Shown here piece after piece: positions 8,262 through 14,198 of a DNA stretch of 21,037 nt. The notes beneath the pieces were generated by a model that did no database searches, was not told the DNA's origin, and was given only the letters and a program-made list of their open reading frames with translations. Source of the stretch: an uncultured Treponema sp. (GTDB lineage: Bacteria > Spirochaetota > Spirochaetia > Treponematales > Treponemataceae); the NCBI GenBank assembly GCA_937894335.1, contig CALCRU010000024.1, forward strand, positions 1 through 21,037, read 5' to 3'. A program made the position numbers and the translations under genes. The first letter of the stretch is position 1. Every line of letters starts with the position of its first letter.

Positions 8262-8290
8262 ATGATAAATCAGTTTGAATGAATTTGCAA
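8262..8290 (-). promoter_or_regulatory. Promoter predicting leaderless mRNA (EAL gene)
   Basis: Minus strand: TTGCAA (8290-8285), 17-bp spacer, TATCAT (8267-8262), then 6 nt to the ATG at 8255. No Shine-Dalgarno sequence. It begins just after the flagellin terminator. Confidence 0.6.
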
Positions 8291-8301
8291 CTTAAAAAGA
8301 T

Positions 8302-8337
8302 TTAAAAACAAAAAAGCCCTCCGTTACCGAAGGGCTT
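8302..8337 (-). terminator. Rho-independent terminator of flagellin gene
   Basis: On the minus strand AAGCCCTTCG (8337-8328) pairs with CGGAGGGCTT (8323-8314) around a GTAA tetraloop, with one wobble. A T-rich tail continues to about 8302. It lies 19 bp after the flagellin stop codon. Confidence 0.9.
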
Positions 8338-8356
8338 CCTGCATCAGATTCTGAAC

Positions 8357-9217
8357 TTAGCGAAGAAGTGTCAGAACATTCTGTGATGTCTGGTTTGCCT
8401 GAGCAATCATTGCTGTTCCAGCCTGGCTCAGTACCTGGTTCTTTGTAAAGTCTACCATTTCGCTTGCCATGTTGGTGTCGCGGATTGTTGACTCTGCAGC
8501 CTGGAGGTTTTCTGCTCCAACATCCAAACCTACGATTGTCTTTTCAAGGCGGTTCTGGTATGCACCAAGGTCTGCACGCTGCTTGTTAATCTTCTTGATA
8601 GCCTCGTCCAAAGTTCCGATTGCGCGGTTAGCTTCGTCAGGTGTCTCAAGAGTCATAATCTCTTCAGTACCAATGTTGCGGAGTCCAAGAGCAGTTGCGC
8701 TCATTGTTCCAATGTAAACCTGTGTTCTCTGGTCCATGTTTGCACCAATGTGGAGCCACATAGAACCTGTAACATTGTTTTCACCTGTTGGGCGTGCAAA
8801 GCGTCCTGTAAGCATGTTCATACCGTTGAACTGAGCGGCAGAAGCAATGCGGTCAACTTCGGCAATCAGTGAAGAAACTTCAACCTGAATCTGCATGCGG
8901 TCCTCATCAGTGTAGATACCGTTGCTTGACTGAACAGCAAGCTCGCGGATACGCTGAATGATATCCTCTGTTTCCTGAAGGTAGCCTTCAGTTGTCTGAA
9001 TGAAGCTGATGCCGTTTGCAGCATTGCGTGAAGCCTGATTCAAACCGCGAATCTGGCTGCGCATTTTTTCTGAAACAGCAAGACCAGAAGCGTCATCACC
9101 TGCGCGGTTAATTTTTTCGCCAGATGAAAGCTTTTCCATGTTCTTCTTGTTGTCAAGCTCTGTGAGCCCAGTTGCACGCTGTGCAAACATCGCACTCATG
9201 TTGTGATTGATAACCAT
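8357..9217 (-). CDS. flaB: Flagellin core protein FlaB
   Basis: A 286-aa flagellin for the core of periplasmic flagella. The mature start MVINHNMSAMFAQR is the spirochaete FlaB signature. The N-terminal D0/D1 helices (KLSSGEKINRAGDDASGLAV, then RSQIRGLNQASRNAANGISF) and C-terminal D0 (MVDFTKNQVLSQAGTAMIAQ, then ANQTSQNVLTLLR) are complete, and the middle domain is short as usual for FlaB. The in-frame ATG at 9238 is rejected because ATG 9217 has AGAGGAG 8 nt upstream and matches the family start. It is a single-gene unit with a sigma-28-type promoter about 85 nt upstream and its own terminator. Like other FlaB proteins it should reach the periplasm through the flagellar export apparatus, since no signal peptide is visible. 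Confidence 0.97.
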   Translation of the reverse strand: MVINHNMSAMFAQRATGLTELDNKKNMEKLSSGEKINRAGDDASGLAVSEKMRSQIRGLNQASRNAANGISFIQTTEGYLQETEDIIQRIRELAVQSSNGIYTDEDRMQIQVEVSSLIAEVDRIASAAQFNGMNMLTGRFARPTGENNVTGSMWLHIGANMDQRTQVYIGTMSATALGLRNIGTEEIMTLETPDEANRAIGTLDEAIKKINKQRADLGAYQNRLEKTIVGLDVGAENLQAAESTIRDTNMASEMVDFTKNQVLSQAGTAMIAQANQTSQNVLTLLR

Positions 9218-9249
9218 AGTCGTATCTCCTCTAATCAAGTCTTTGAGTT

Positions 9250-9297
9250 ACAGGCAAACACGGTTTGATGTTTGCTGTCCCCGGGTTTTATCCACCC
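9250..9297 (-). promoter_or_regulatory. Structured flagellin 5' leader with possible CsrA site
   Basis: Two stem-loops lie in the flaB leader (minus strand). GGGT-GGATAAA-ACCC (9297-9283) presents GGA in a loop, as CsrA sites often do. A longer stem follows, in which TGTTTGCTGT (plus strand, 9269-9278) is complementary to ACAGGCAAACA (9250-9260) with one bulged base. The Shine-Dalgarno AGAGGAG holds another GGA. Known precedents are CsrA repression of flagellin in B. subtilis (hag) and Borrelia (flaB). Confidence 0.4.
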
Positions 9298-9307
9298 TAC
9301 AATTCTA

Positions 9308-9334
9308 TTGTCGGAGATTGGATTTTTGACTTTA
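9308..9334 (-). promoter_or_regulatory. Sigma-28 (FliA-type) promoter of flaB
   Basis: Minus strand: TAAAGTCA (9334-9327), exactly 11 bp, then TCCGACAA (9315-9308). This matches the sigma-28 consensus TAAA-N15-GCCGATAA at 10 of 12 positions. It places the transcription start near 9301, about 85 nt before the flagellin ATG. Confidence 0.75.
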
Positions 9335-9422
9335 GCATTTTTTTAATTTTTTTTAGAATTTTTTTTATTTTTGGGGGAATTTTCTTAAAAACATATCTAT
9401 CTCTTTGTATTATATAGAAATA

Positions 9423-9466
9423 CCCCCCCCCGTACACTTGACATATATGCCAACATAATGTATGCT
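9423..9466 (+). promoter_or_regulatory. Promoter with upstream nine-C tract (outer-membrane gene 9501)
   Basis: A run of nine C (9423-9431) lies 6 bp before TTGACA (9438-9443). A 17-bp spacer and TATGCT (9461-9466) follow. The tract would sit at about -50, where a change in its length could alter activator or UP-element contacts. The same AATA-C9 arrangement occurs at 10851-10862. Confidence 0.65.
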
Positions 9467-9500
9467 TGAATTAATATAAAAGTTTCATAAGGAGGAATTT

Positions 9501-10252
9501 ATGAAAAAACACTGGCATTTATTGCCGCAGGTACCCTTGCAGCTACTGCTGCCTTTGCAAATGTGGAGCTTGACCTTAACTATCAGGCAATAATTGCAGA
9601 CAATTACTTTATGACAAACGAGATGACCTTGGACAGCGCCCAGAACCTTACAACACAGCCTCTTGACCGCAGCCTGTCCTACATTCTTACAGCCCCACTT
9701 GGAGCAGACCTTAATGTAAACATCTTCTTTGGAAAGTCTCCCCGCAAGTTCGAGGCAGGACTTCACTTTGGACTGGGATTTGCAGTTCCCACAGAAGTGA
9801 CGGTAAACGATGACGGTACAGAAACCAAACTTGTAGAGACTTTAAAAGAAAATGACCCTAAAGGCCTTGTGCAGGCAGGTGGATTTGGTGCTTCGTTTGA
9901 AATCGGACCTGTCTTCCGCTTTTCGTTAAATCAGACCCATCAGTTTTCCATAACACCTTCCCTCTTCTTTAGGTTTGACGCCCTTGCTGTCCGTAATTCC
10001 GTTGACGAAATGGCTTCTTTTGGAGACTTTGCAATGGGAATTGATTTGGACGCAGGATACAAGTTGTGGCTGGTAAACAAGAGTGGCTTCCACTTTGGAC
10101 TTAACACAGGCGTAGGTCTGGAAATTCCAACATTTGCAACTGGCTTGTACGAGGATACAAACGGTCCATTTTTAACAAGCGGTTCTGAATTTGGATTTAA
10201 AGTCTATTTGGGCGTATGCTTTAACTTTGGCGACCGCGGTGTAGACAGATAG
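9501..10252 (+). pseudogene. Outer-membrane beta-barrel gene, frameshifted in the signal peptide (possibly phase-OFF)
   Basis: GGAGG and a correctly spaced ATG at 9501 begin a reading frame that fails after about 30 codons. One extra A in the A6 tract at 9504-9509 would give MKKTLAFIAAGTLAATAAFA, a textbook signal peptide with cleavage at AFA-N. That joins an undamaged 230-residue barrel ending in CFNFGDRGVDR. The barrel has alternating strand patterns, for example LGADLNVNIFFG and FEAGLHFGLGFAVP. Intactness of the rest suggests a recent or reversible slip rather than long decay. A GTG at 9563 leaves an ORF without a signal, which is unlikely to be useful. The protein would be a small outer-membrane barrel like the two further genes at 10906 and 13433. 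A sequencing error in the A-run is the main alternative. Confidence 0.8.
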
Positions 10253-10275
10253 TCCTTTCCCAGTCTGCAAACTTA

Positions 10276-10309
10276 AGCGCTCCTTTTTTAAGGGGCGCTC
10301 TTTTATTTT
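10276..10309 (+). terminator. Rho-independent terminator after the 9501 gene
   Basis: AGCGCTCCTT (10276-10285) pairs with AAGGGGCGCT (10290-10299), one T-G wobble, 4-nt loop, followed by CTTTTATTTT. The T-tract reaches the stop codon of the convergent gene at 10308. Confidence 0.88.
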
Positions 10310-10736
10310 AAGGCTTTTCGTTCCTTATACATTCGGTGCATCCCGTAACAATTACATGCTTTTTTCCGTCTGTCTTGTTAAAGAGGCGGGCGGTTAGGTG
10401 ACCAGACAGAGGAACTTCCTTATGGCAGACAGGGCATATTCTTTTTGCGCCAGGCTCCACCTTTGGAAAGCAGTGGGGGCATCCGTTAATTGTACACAGC
10501 TGGTCAGCTACAGTCATGGGGCGGTACACTTTGGTAACAAGATTTTCACCCTTTAAAAGCGGAGTATTGCAAAGGGGGCAGTTTACTAAAAGGCCCAGAG
10601 CGGCGGCATCTGCACGGGAAGGCTGCTTTTTGCTGGCGGAAGAAGAGCCTTTAAGCCTGTGCAAAATCCAAGCCAGCAGCATTATAATAATCAGCACTAT
10701 GGCAAACATTACCACATAGACAAGTTTTTCCTTCAT
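10308..10736 (-). CDS. Small membrane protein with double zinc-ribbon
   Basis: A 142-aa protein with one N-terminal transmembrane helix (YVVMFAIVLIIIMLLAWIL, about residues 6-24), a Ser/Lys-rich linker, and four CxxC knuckles in a cytoplasmic or periplasmic tail: CPLC, CPHC, CPVC and CTEC. These should build two zinc-ribbon-type metal sites. Function is unknown. Such tails can be protein- or nucleic-acid-binding, but nothing here decides it. An upstream start at 10826 is rejected because ATG 10736 sits 6 nt after a -10 box (TATCAT) and is directly followed by the helix. It is a single gene between convergent and divergent outer-membrane genes. Confidence 0.75.
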   Translation of the reverse strand: MKEKLVYVVMFAIVLIIIMLLAWILHRLKGSSSASKKQPSRADAAALGLLVNCPLCNTPLLKGENLVTKVYRPMTVADQLCTINGCPHCFPKVEPGAKRICPVCHKEVPLSGHLTARLFNKTDGKKHVIVTGCTECIRNEKP

Positions 10737-10742
10737 ATTTAT

Positions 10743-10771
10743 ATGATAATCCCTTTCACATAAATCCGCAA
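10743..10771 (-). promoter_or_regulatory. Promoter predicting leaderless mRNA (zinc-ribbon gene)
   Basis: Minus strand: TTGCGG (10771-10766), 17-bp spacer, TATCAT (10748-10743), then 6 nt to the ATG at 10736. No Shine-Dalgarno sequence. The TTGC-17-TATCAT pattern is nearly the same as at 8262-8290. Confidence 0.55.
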
Positions 10772-10844
10772 GTTTTTCTTTTTTTTCAATTACCCAGATT
10801 ATTGCAAACAAAGAACAGCGAACCAAAATTTTAAATTTTCCCTC

Positions 10845-10875
10845 TTGACAATACCCCCCCCCATGTTAGTATAGC
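10845..10875 (+). promoter_or_regulatory. Promoter with nine-C tract in the -35/-10 spacer (outer-membrane gene 10906)
   Basis: Perfect TTGACA at 10845-10850 is followed by nine C at 10854-10862 and then by TAGTAT (10867-10872, 16-bp spacer) or TATAGC (10870-10875, 19-bp spacer). Gain or loss of C would move either -10 toward or away from the best 17-bp spacing, so tract length should set expression. T. pallidum TP0126 has a comparable poly-G tract between -35 and -10. Confidence 0.72.
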
Positions 10876-10878
10876 CTC

Positions 10879-10892
10879 GCCGTAAGTACGGC
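10879..10892 (+). promoter_or_regulatory. 5' mRNA hairpin next to Shine-Dalgarno
   Basis: GCCGTAAGTACGGC can fold into a 5-bp stem with an AAGT loop. It begins about where the transcript should start and ends 1 nt before AAGGAG (10893-10898). It may protect the 5' end from decay, as 5' stem-loops do for other outer-membrane protein mRNAs. Confidence 0.4.
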
Positions 10893-10905
10893 AAGGAGAT
10901 TTTTT

Positions 10906-11634
10906 ATGAAAAAATTTATTGCTTTGGTATGTGCCGCTGTAGTTGGCGTAAGTGCTTTTGCACTTGATGTAACTGCTGGCGCAAGAGGAACTTTTGCTTG
11001 GGGTCTTGGAACAACTCTTCCTGCTGAGGATGCAGAACAAATGAAGACCTTAAAAGAAGCTACAACTTCTGCTGGCGGAACTTGGAGCGAAGGCGGAAAC
11101 CTTGGCGGAGGTTTTGGTGTTTACGCAAACCTTGGTCTTATAAACCTTGGAAACCTTACGCTTGGACTTCAGCCAGAATTTAGCATGATTTTTAACAACG
11201 GCTACACAGTAGACTATGCTTTAGGAGGAACAAGTCAAAGTGTTGTTTATACTGATAACAGCATAGACATTCCTGTTCTTGTAACACTTAGCCTTCCTGT
11301 AACCAACACATTTGCAATGAGATTTGGTGTAGGTCCATACCTTTCCATTCCCCTTGGTCTTGATCTAATTACGACTTCAGGTGGAACAGAAACAAGAGCG
11401 ACAGACACAGACGGACTCACAATAGAATCTAGCCTTAACTTTGGTCTTGCCTTTGATGTAAACTTTACAAACAAACTTGGCATTGGTTCTCTTGTAGCAA
11501 ATGTTCGCTATATGCTGGACTTTACACCAACAAAAGCAACCATAAAATACAATGGCACAGTTGTATCTGATAATGAAGACTTGCTTACCCGACGCGCACT
11601 TACTGTTGGCATAGGTTACGAAATCAAATTCTAA
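10906..11634 (+). CDS. Outer-membrane beta-barrel protein (paralogue of 13433)
   Basis: A 242-aa protein with signal peptide MKKFIALVCAAVVGVSAFA, probable cleavage after AFA-L-D, then an 8- to 10-strand-like barrel and a C-terminal aromatic strand (LTVGIGYEIKF), as required for outer-membrane insertion. It is clearly related to the 13433 product: shared blocks include QPE, SIDIP, FGVGPYLSIPLG versus LVGPYVSFPLG, LGIG, VRYMLDFTP versus VRYSLDFTP, and LTRRAL versus FTRRAL. It resembles PF13568-type barrels; the pore or adhesin role is unknown. AAGGAG lies 7 nt before the ATG. Expression is probably phase-variable through the C9 tract in the promoter. It ends at a terminator. Confidence 0.88.
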   Translation: MKKFIALVCAAVVGVSAFALDVTAGARGTFAWGLGTTLPAEDAEQMKTLKEATTSAGGTWSEGGNLGGGFGVYANLGLINLGNLTLGLQPEFSMIFNNGYTVDYALGGTSQSVVYTDNSIDIPVLVTLSLPVTNTFAMRFGVGPYLSIPLGLDLITTSGGTETRATDTDGLTIESSLNFGLAFDVNFTNKLGIGSLVANVRYMLDFTPTKATIKYNGTVVSDNEDLLTRRALTVGIGYEIKF

Positions 11635-11642
11635 GAATTGTT

Positions 11643-11670
11643 AGGGGCTGCCTTAGGGTGGCCCTTTTTT
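11643..11670 (+). terminator. Rho-independent terminator after the 10906 gene
   Basis: AGGG/CCCT plus CTGCC/GGTGG stems (one bulged G, two wobbles) are followed by six T at 11665-11670. The stem begins 8 bp past the stop codon and ends just before the promoter of the next gene. Confidence 0.82.
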
Positions 11671-11671
11671 G

Positions 11672-11700
11672 TAGACCCTAAACATATTCTGCGCTATACT
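11672..11700 (+). promoter_or_regulatory. Promoter predicting leaderless mRNA (ammonia-lyase gene)
   Basis: TAGACC (11672-11677), 17-bp spacer, TATACT (11695-11700), then 7 nt to the ATG at 11708. There is no Shine-Dalgarno sequence; the 7 nt read AAGCGGC. Confidence 0.62.
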
Positions 11701-11707
11701 AAGCGGC

Positions 11708-13285
11708 ATGAAGACCATAGACGGAAACAACTTAACAATAGAAGATGTATGTAGTGTCGCACTTGAAGGCGAGGAAGTTTCTTTGCCTAAGGACAGAAAA
11801 TTTTGGGCAACACTTGAAGAAAGCAGAAAGTTTCTGGAAGACTACATTGCAACAGGCGTTCCCACTTACGGAGTTACCACAGACTTTGGCGACAGTTGCC
11901 ACAATCAGATAAGCGTAGACAAAGCAGGCGAACTGCAGCGCACAATCTGCAAGTATCACGGAATAGGTTTGGGTCCATCCTTTAGCCGCGAAGTGGGAAG
12001 GGCTGTGCTTCTTGCAAGGCTTAACGGAAACATTAAGGGCGGATACAGTGCCATTCGCCCAGAGTTAGCCCGCATGATGCTTACTCTTTTAAACAAAGAC
12101 ATTATTCCAGTAATTCCCCAGTTGGGTTCGGTAGGCGCAAGCGGAGACCTTACTCCCCTTTCCTATGTTGCCGCAGTAATTATGGGAGAACGACGGGTAT
12201 ACTACAAGGGAAGCATTGTTCCAACGGCAGAAGCGTTTAAAAAGGAAAACATATGTCCCCTACCCATAGAAGCAAAAGAAGGCCTTGCCCTCATGAACGG
12301 AACTTCGGTAATGACGGCAGTGGCATCTCTTGCATGGAAAAAAGCAGAACGCCTTGCAAACATTTCTGACTTTTTAACGGCGGTTACATCAGAAATAACT
12401 CGGGGAAAAGACACTCCCTTTGTTGCTAGAGTAAGCGAAATAAAAAATCACAAGGGACAGTGCCAAAGTGCGGCATATGTCTACAACATCATAAAGGATT
12501 CAAAGCGGGTCTGGAAGTACGAAGACTTTTTGCAGAACCAAATAAAAAAGCTAGACGGAAAAACATTTGTTGCCCAAGAAAATAAAATTCAAGACAGATA
12601 TTCAATCCGATGCGCTCCCCAGATTACAGGAGTTTACCGCGACACCTTAAACTTTGCACGAAACCTAATTACAGAAGAATTAAATTCTGCAAACGACAAT
12701 CCTCTTGTAGATATTGAGGCTGGACGACTTTACAACACAGGCAATTTCTACGGCGGACACATCTGCGCTTCCTGCGACTACATGCGTACGGCTCTTGCAA
12801 ACATTGCAGACCTTAGCGACAAGCAGGCAGAAGTAATCATTGACGGAAAATTTAACGGGCTTACCGAAAACCTTATTCCTGTCACACCGCCAGACCATCC
12901 CCGTGCAGGCTTACGGCTTGGATTTAAGGCGGCACAAATTACAATCAGTGCAATCCGCGGAGAAGTTGCAAGCTACTGCTACCCCATCAGTATTACCAGC
13001 GCACCTACAGAAGCATTAAATCAGGACAAGGTTAGCATGGGAACAATTTCGGCACGCAAGTGGGACGAGCAGATTGGACTTGTCTTCCTCCAGTTTGCAG
13101 TGCATCTTTTGGCGGCAATGCAGGCAGTTGATCTGGCAGGACTAAATGACTTTGCACCATTCACACAAAAGGTTCATGAAGAAGTAAGAAAGCTAAGCGA
13201 CTTTGTAGAAGACGACAGGGAATTGGACAAGGATGCAGAAAGAGTTGCCGCATGGCTTAAGGTAACGCCCCTCTTTGCCTCCTAA
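11708..13285 (+). CDS. Aromatic amino acid ammonia-lyase / aminomutase family (HAL-PAL-TAL), MIO-dependent
   Basis: A 525-aa cytoplasmic enzyme of the histidine/phenylalanine/tyrosine ammonia-lyase family. GSVGASGDLTPL contains A144-S145-G146, which cyclise to the MIO electrophile. The catalytic Tyr is Y54 (YGVTT), and the family blocks GLALMNGTS, RCAPQITG and NDNPLVD are present. It would normally be called hutH, but the substrate-selectivity pair reads Y83-H84 instead of the Ser-His of histidine lyases. The C-terminal motif is NQDKVSMG rather than QEDHVSMG, so the Glu typical of histidine lyases is Gln, as in phenylalanine lyases. No other hut gene is adjacent. Substrate and even lyase versus mutase activity are therefore open. 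It has a leaderless-type promoter and no clear terminator. Confidence 0.88.
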   Translation: MKTIDGNNLTIEDVCSVALEGEEVSLPKDRKFWATLEESRKFLEDYIATGVPTYGVTTDFGDSCHNQISVDKAGELQRTICKYHGIGLGPSFSREVGRAVLLARLNGNIKGGYSAIRPELARMMLTLLNKDIIPVIPQLGSVGASGDLTPLSYVAAVIMGERRVYYKGSIVPTAEAFKKENICPLPIEAKEGLALMNGTSVMTAVASLAWKKAERLANISDFLTAVTSEITRGKDTPFVARVSEIKNHKGQCQSAAYVYNIIKDSKRVWKYEDFLQNQIKKLDGKTFVAQENKIQDRYSIRCAPQITGVYRDTLNFARNLITEELNSANDNPLVDIEAGRLYNTGNFYGGHICASCDYMRTALANIADLSDKQAEVIIDGKFNGLTENLIPVTPPDHPRAGLRLGFKAAQITISAIRGEVASYCYPISITSAPTEALNQDKVSMGTISARKWDEQIGLVFLQFAVHLLAAMQAVDLAGLNDFAPFTQKVHEEVRKLSDFVEDDRELDKDAERVAAWLKVTPLFAS

Positions 13286-13365
13286 CAGAAAGGTTAGCAA
13301 AAAATGCATCGTTCAGTCTGTGTTAAGGTTTTAGTATAGCAGTGAATAAGACATTTGCAAGGCGA

Positions 13366-13394
13366 TTGACTAAAATCCCTAACTTTATCATAAT
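13366..13394 (+). promoter_or_regulatory. Promoter of outer-membrane gene 13433
   Basis: TTGACT (13366-13371), 17-bp spacer, CATAAT (13389-13394), giving a leader of about 30 nt with AAGGAG at 13421-13426. Unlike its two relatives, this promoter has no homopolymer tract. The rest of 13286-13432 shows no gene. Confidence 0.6.
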
Positions 13395-13432
13395 GTCTTC
13401 ACACTTAACTTTACTATTATAAGGAGCATACC

Positions 13433-14095
13433 ATGAAAAAATCACTGGCTCTTATTGCTGTTCTGGCAGCAGGAATTACACTGGCAAGCGCAGCCCCTGT
13501 ACTTTCTCTTCACGGTTCTGTTGGCGAAGGTTGGGGAACAACATTTGCAAACGAAACAGCAAACAACTATGTAAAGCCCTTTGGCAACAATCTGGACTTT
13601 AACTTTGGCGTTGGACTTAACTTTTCCATTGGCGGGTACTTTGGAATTCAGCCTGAAGTAAATGTTGCAATCAACAATGCAGGTTATCAGACAAGCGACA
13701 GCAACGCTTATCCTAATGTTGTTTCCAACTATGTTTCTATTGACATTCCCCTTCTTCTTACAATCCGCTACAACAAGTTTAACTTCCTTGTTGGTCCCTA
13801 TGTTTCTTTCCCCCTTGGAGAAATGAAAACAACTTACAACCTTTCTGACTCATCAGTAACCGAGGGAACTTCAGCAATTTCAAACGCTCCCTTTACAGTA
13901 TGGGGTCTTACAGTTGGCGGTGGATACGAAGAGCGTCTTGGAATTGGTCGCCTTGTGTTTGGCGTACGCTACTCCCTTGACTTTACACCAATCAAGACTA
14001 CTACAACAGTAGGTCCAATCAATGTAACAGGTGAATACTTCACACGCCGCGCACTCTACATCGACATCAGCTACAAGTTTGCCCTTGATTTCTAA
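13433..14095 (+). CDS. Outer-membrane beta-barrel protein (paralogue of 10906)
   Basis: A 220-aa protein with signal peptide MKKSLALIAVLAAGITLASA (cleavage near ASA-A), followed by beta-barrel strands and a C-terminal aromatic segment (YIDISYKFALDF). It is a paralogue of the 10906 product (shared SIDIP, VGPYVSFPLGE, LGIGRLVFGVRYSLDFTP and TRRAL blocks), so duplication followed by divergence is likely. The function as a pore, adhesin or structural barrel is unknown. AAGGAG lies 6 nt before the ATG. Its promoter lacks the C tract, so it may be expressed constantly while the other two switch. The ATG is followed by an A6 tract as in gene 9501, but here the reading frame is intact. Confidence 0.88.
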   Translation: MKKSLALIAVLAAGITLASAAPVLSLHGSVGEGWGTTFANETANNYVKPFGNNLDFNFGVGLNFSIGGYFGIQPEVNVAINNAGYQTSDSNAYPNVVSNYVSIDIPLLLTIRYNKFNFLVGPYVSFPLGEMKTTYNLSDSSVTEGTSAISNAPFTVWGLTVGGGYEERLGIGRLVFGVRYSLDFTPIKTTTTVGPINVTGEYFTRRALYIDISYKFALDF

Positions 14096-14120
14096 TCAGG
14101 CCGCATTCTAATGCTACAAG

Positions 14121-14150
14121 GGCTACCCTCTTTTGGGTAGTCTTTTTTTT
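14121..14150 (+). terminator. Rho-independent terminator after the 13433 gene
   Basis: GGCTACCC (14121-14128) pairs with GGGTAGTC (14135-14142), one wobble, 6-nt loop, followed by eight T (14143-14150). Confidence 0.9.
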
Positions 14151-14162
14151 ATTTTGCACCCC

Positions 14163-14191
14163 TCGTCATAGTTCAGTTTTTATGATATAAT
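14163..14191 (+). promoter_or_regulatory. Promoter predicting leaderless mRNA (purD)
   Basis: TCGTCA (14163-14168), 17-bp spacer, perfect TATAAT (14186-14191), then 7 nt (TTTTCTT) to the ATG at 14199. No Shine-Dalgarno sequence. Confidence 0.68.
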
Positions 14192-14198
14192 TTTTCTT

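Noticed and set aside
13286..13340. Second promoter for gene 13433 from the TTTTAGTATAGC sequence shared with the 10906 promoter
   Set aside because: No acceptable -35 lies upstream, and a good TTGACT/CATAAT promoter is nearer the gene.
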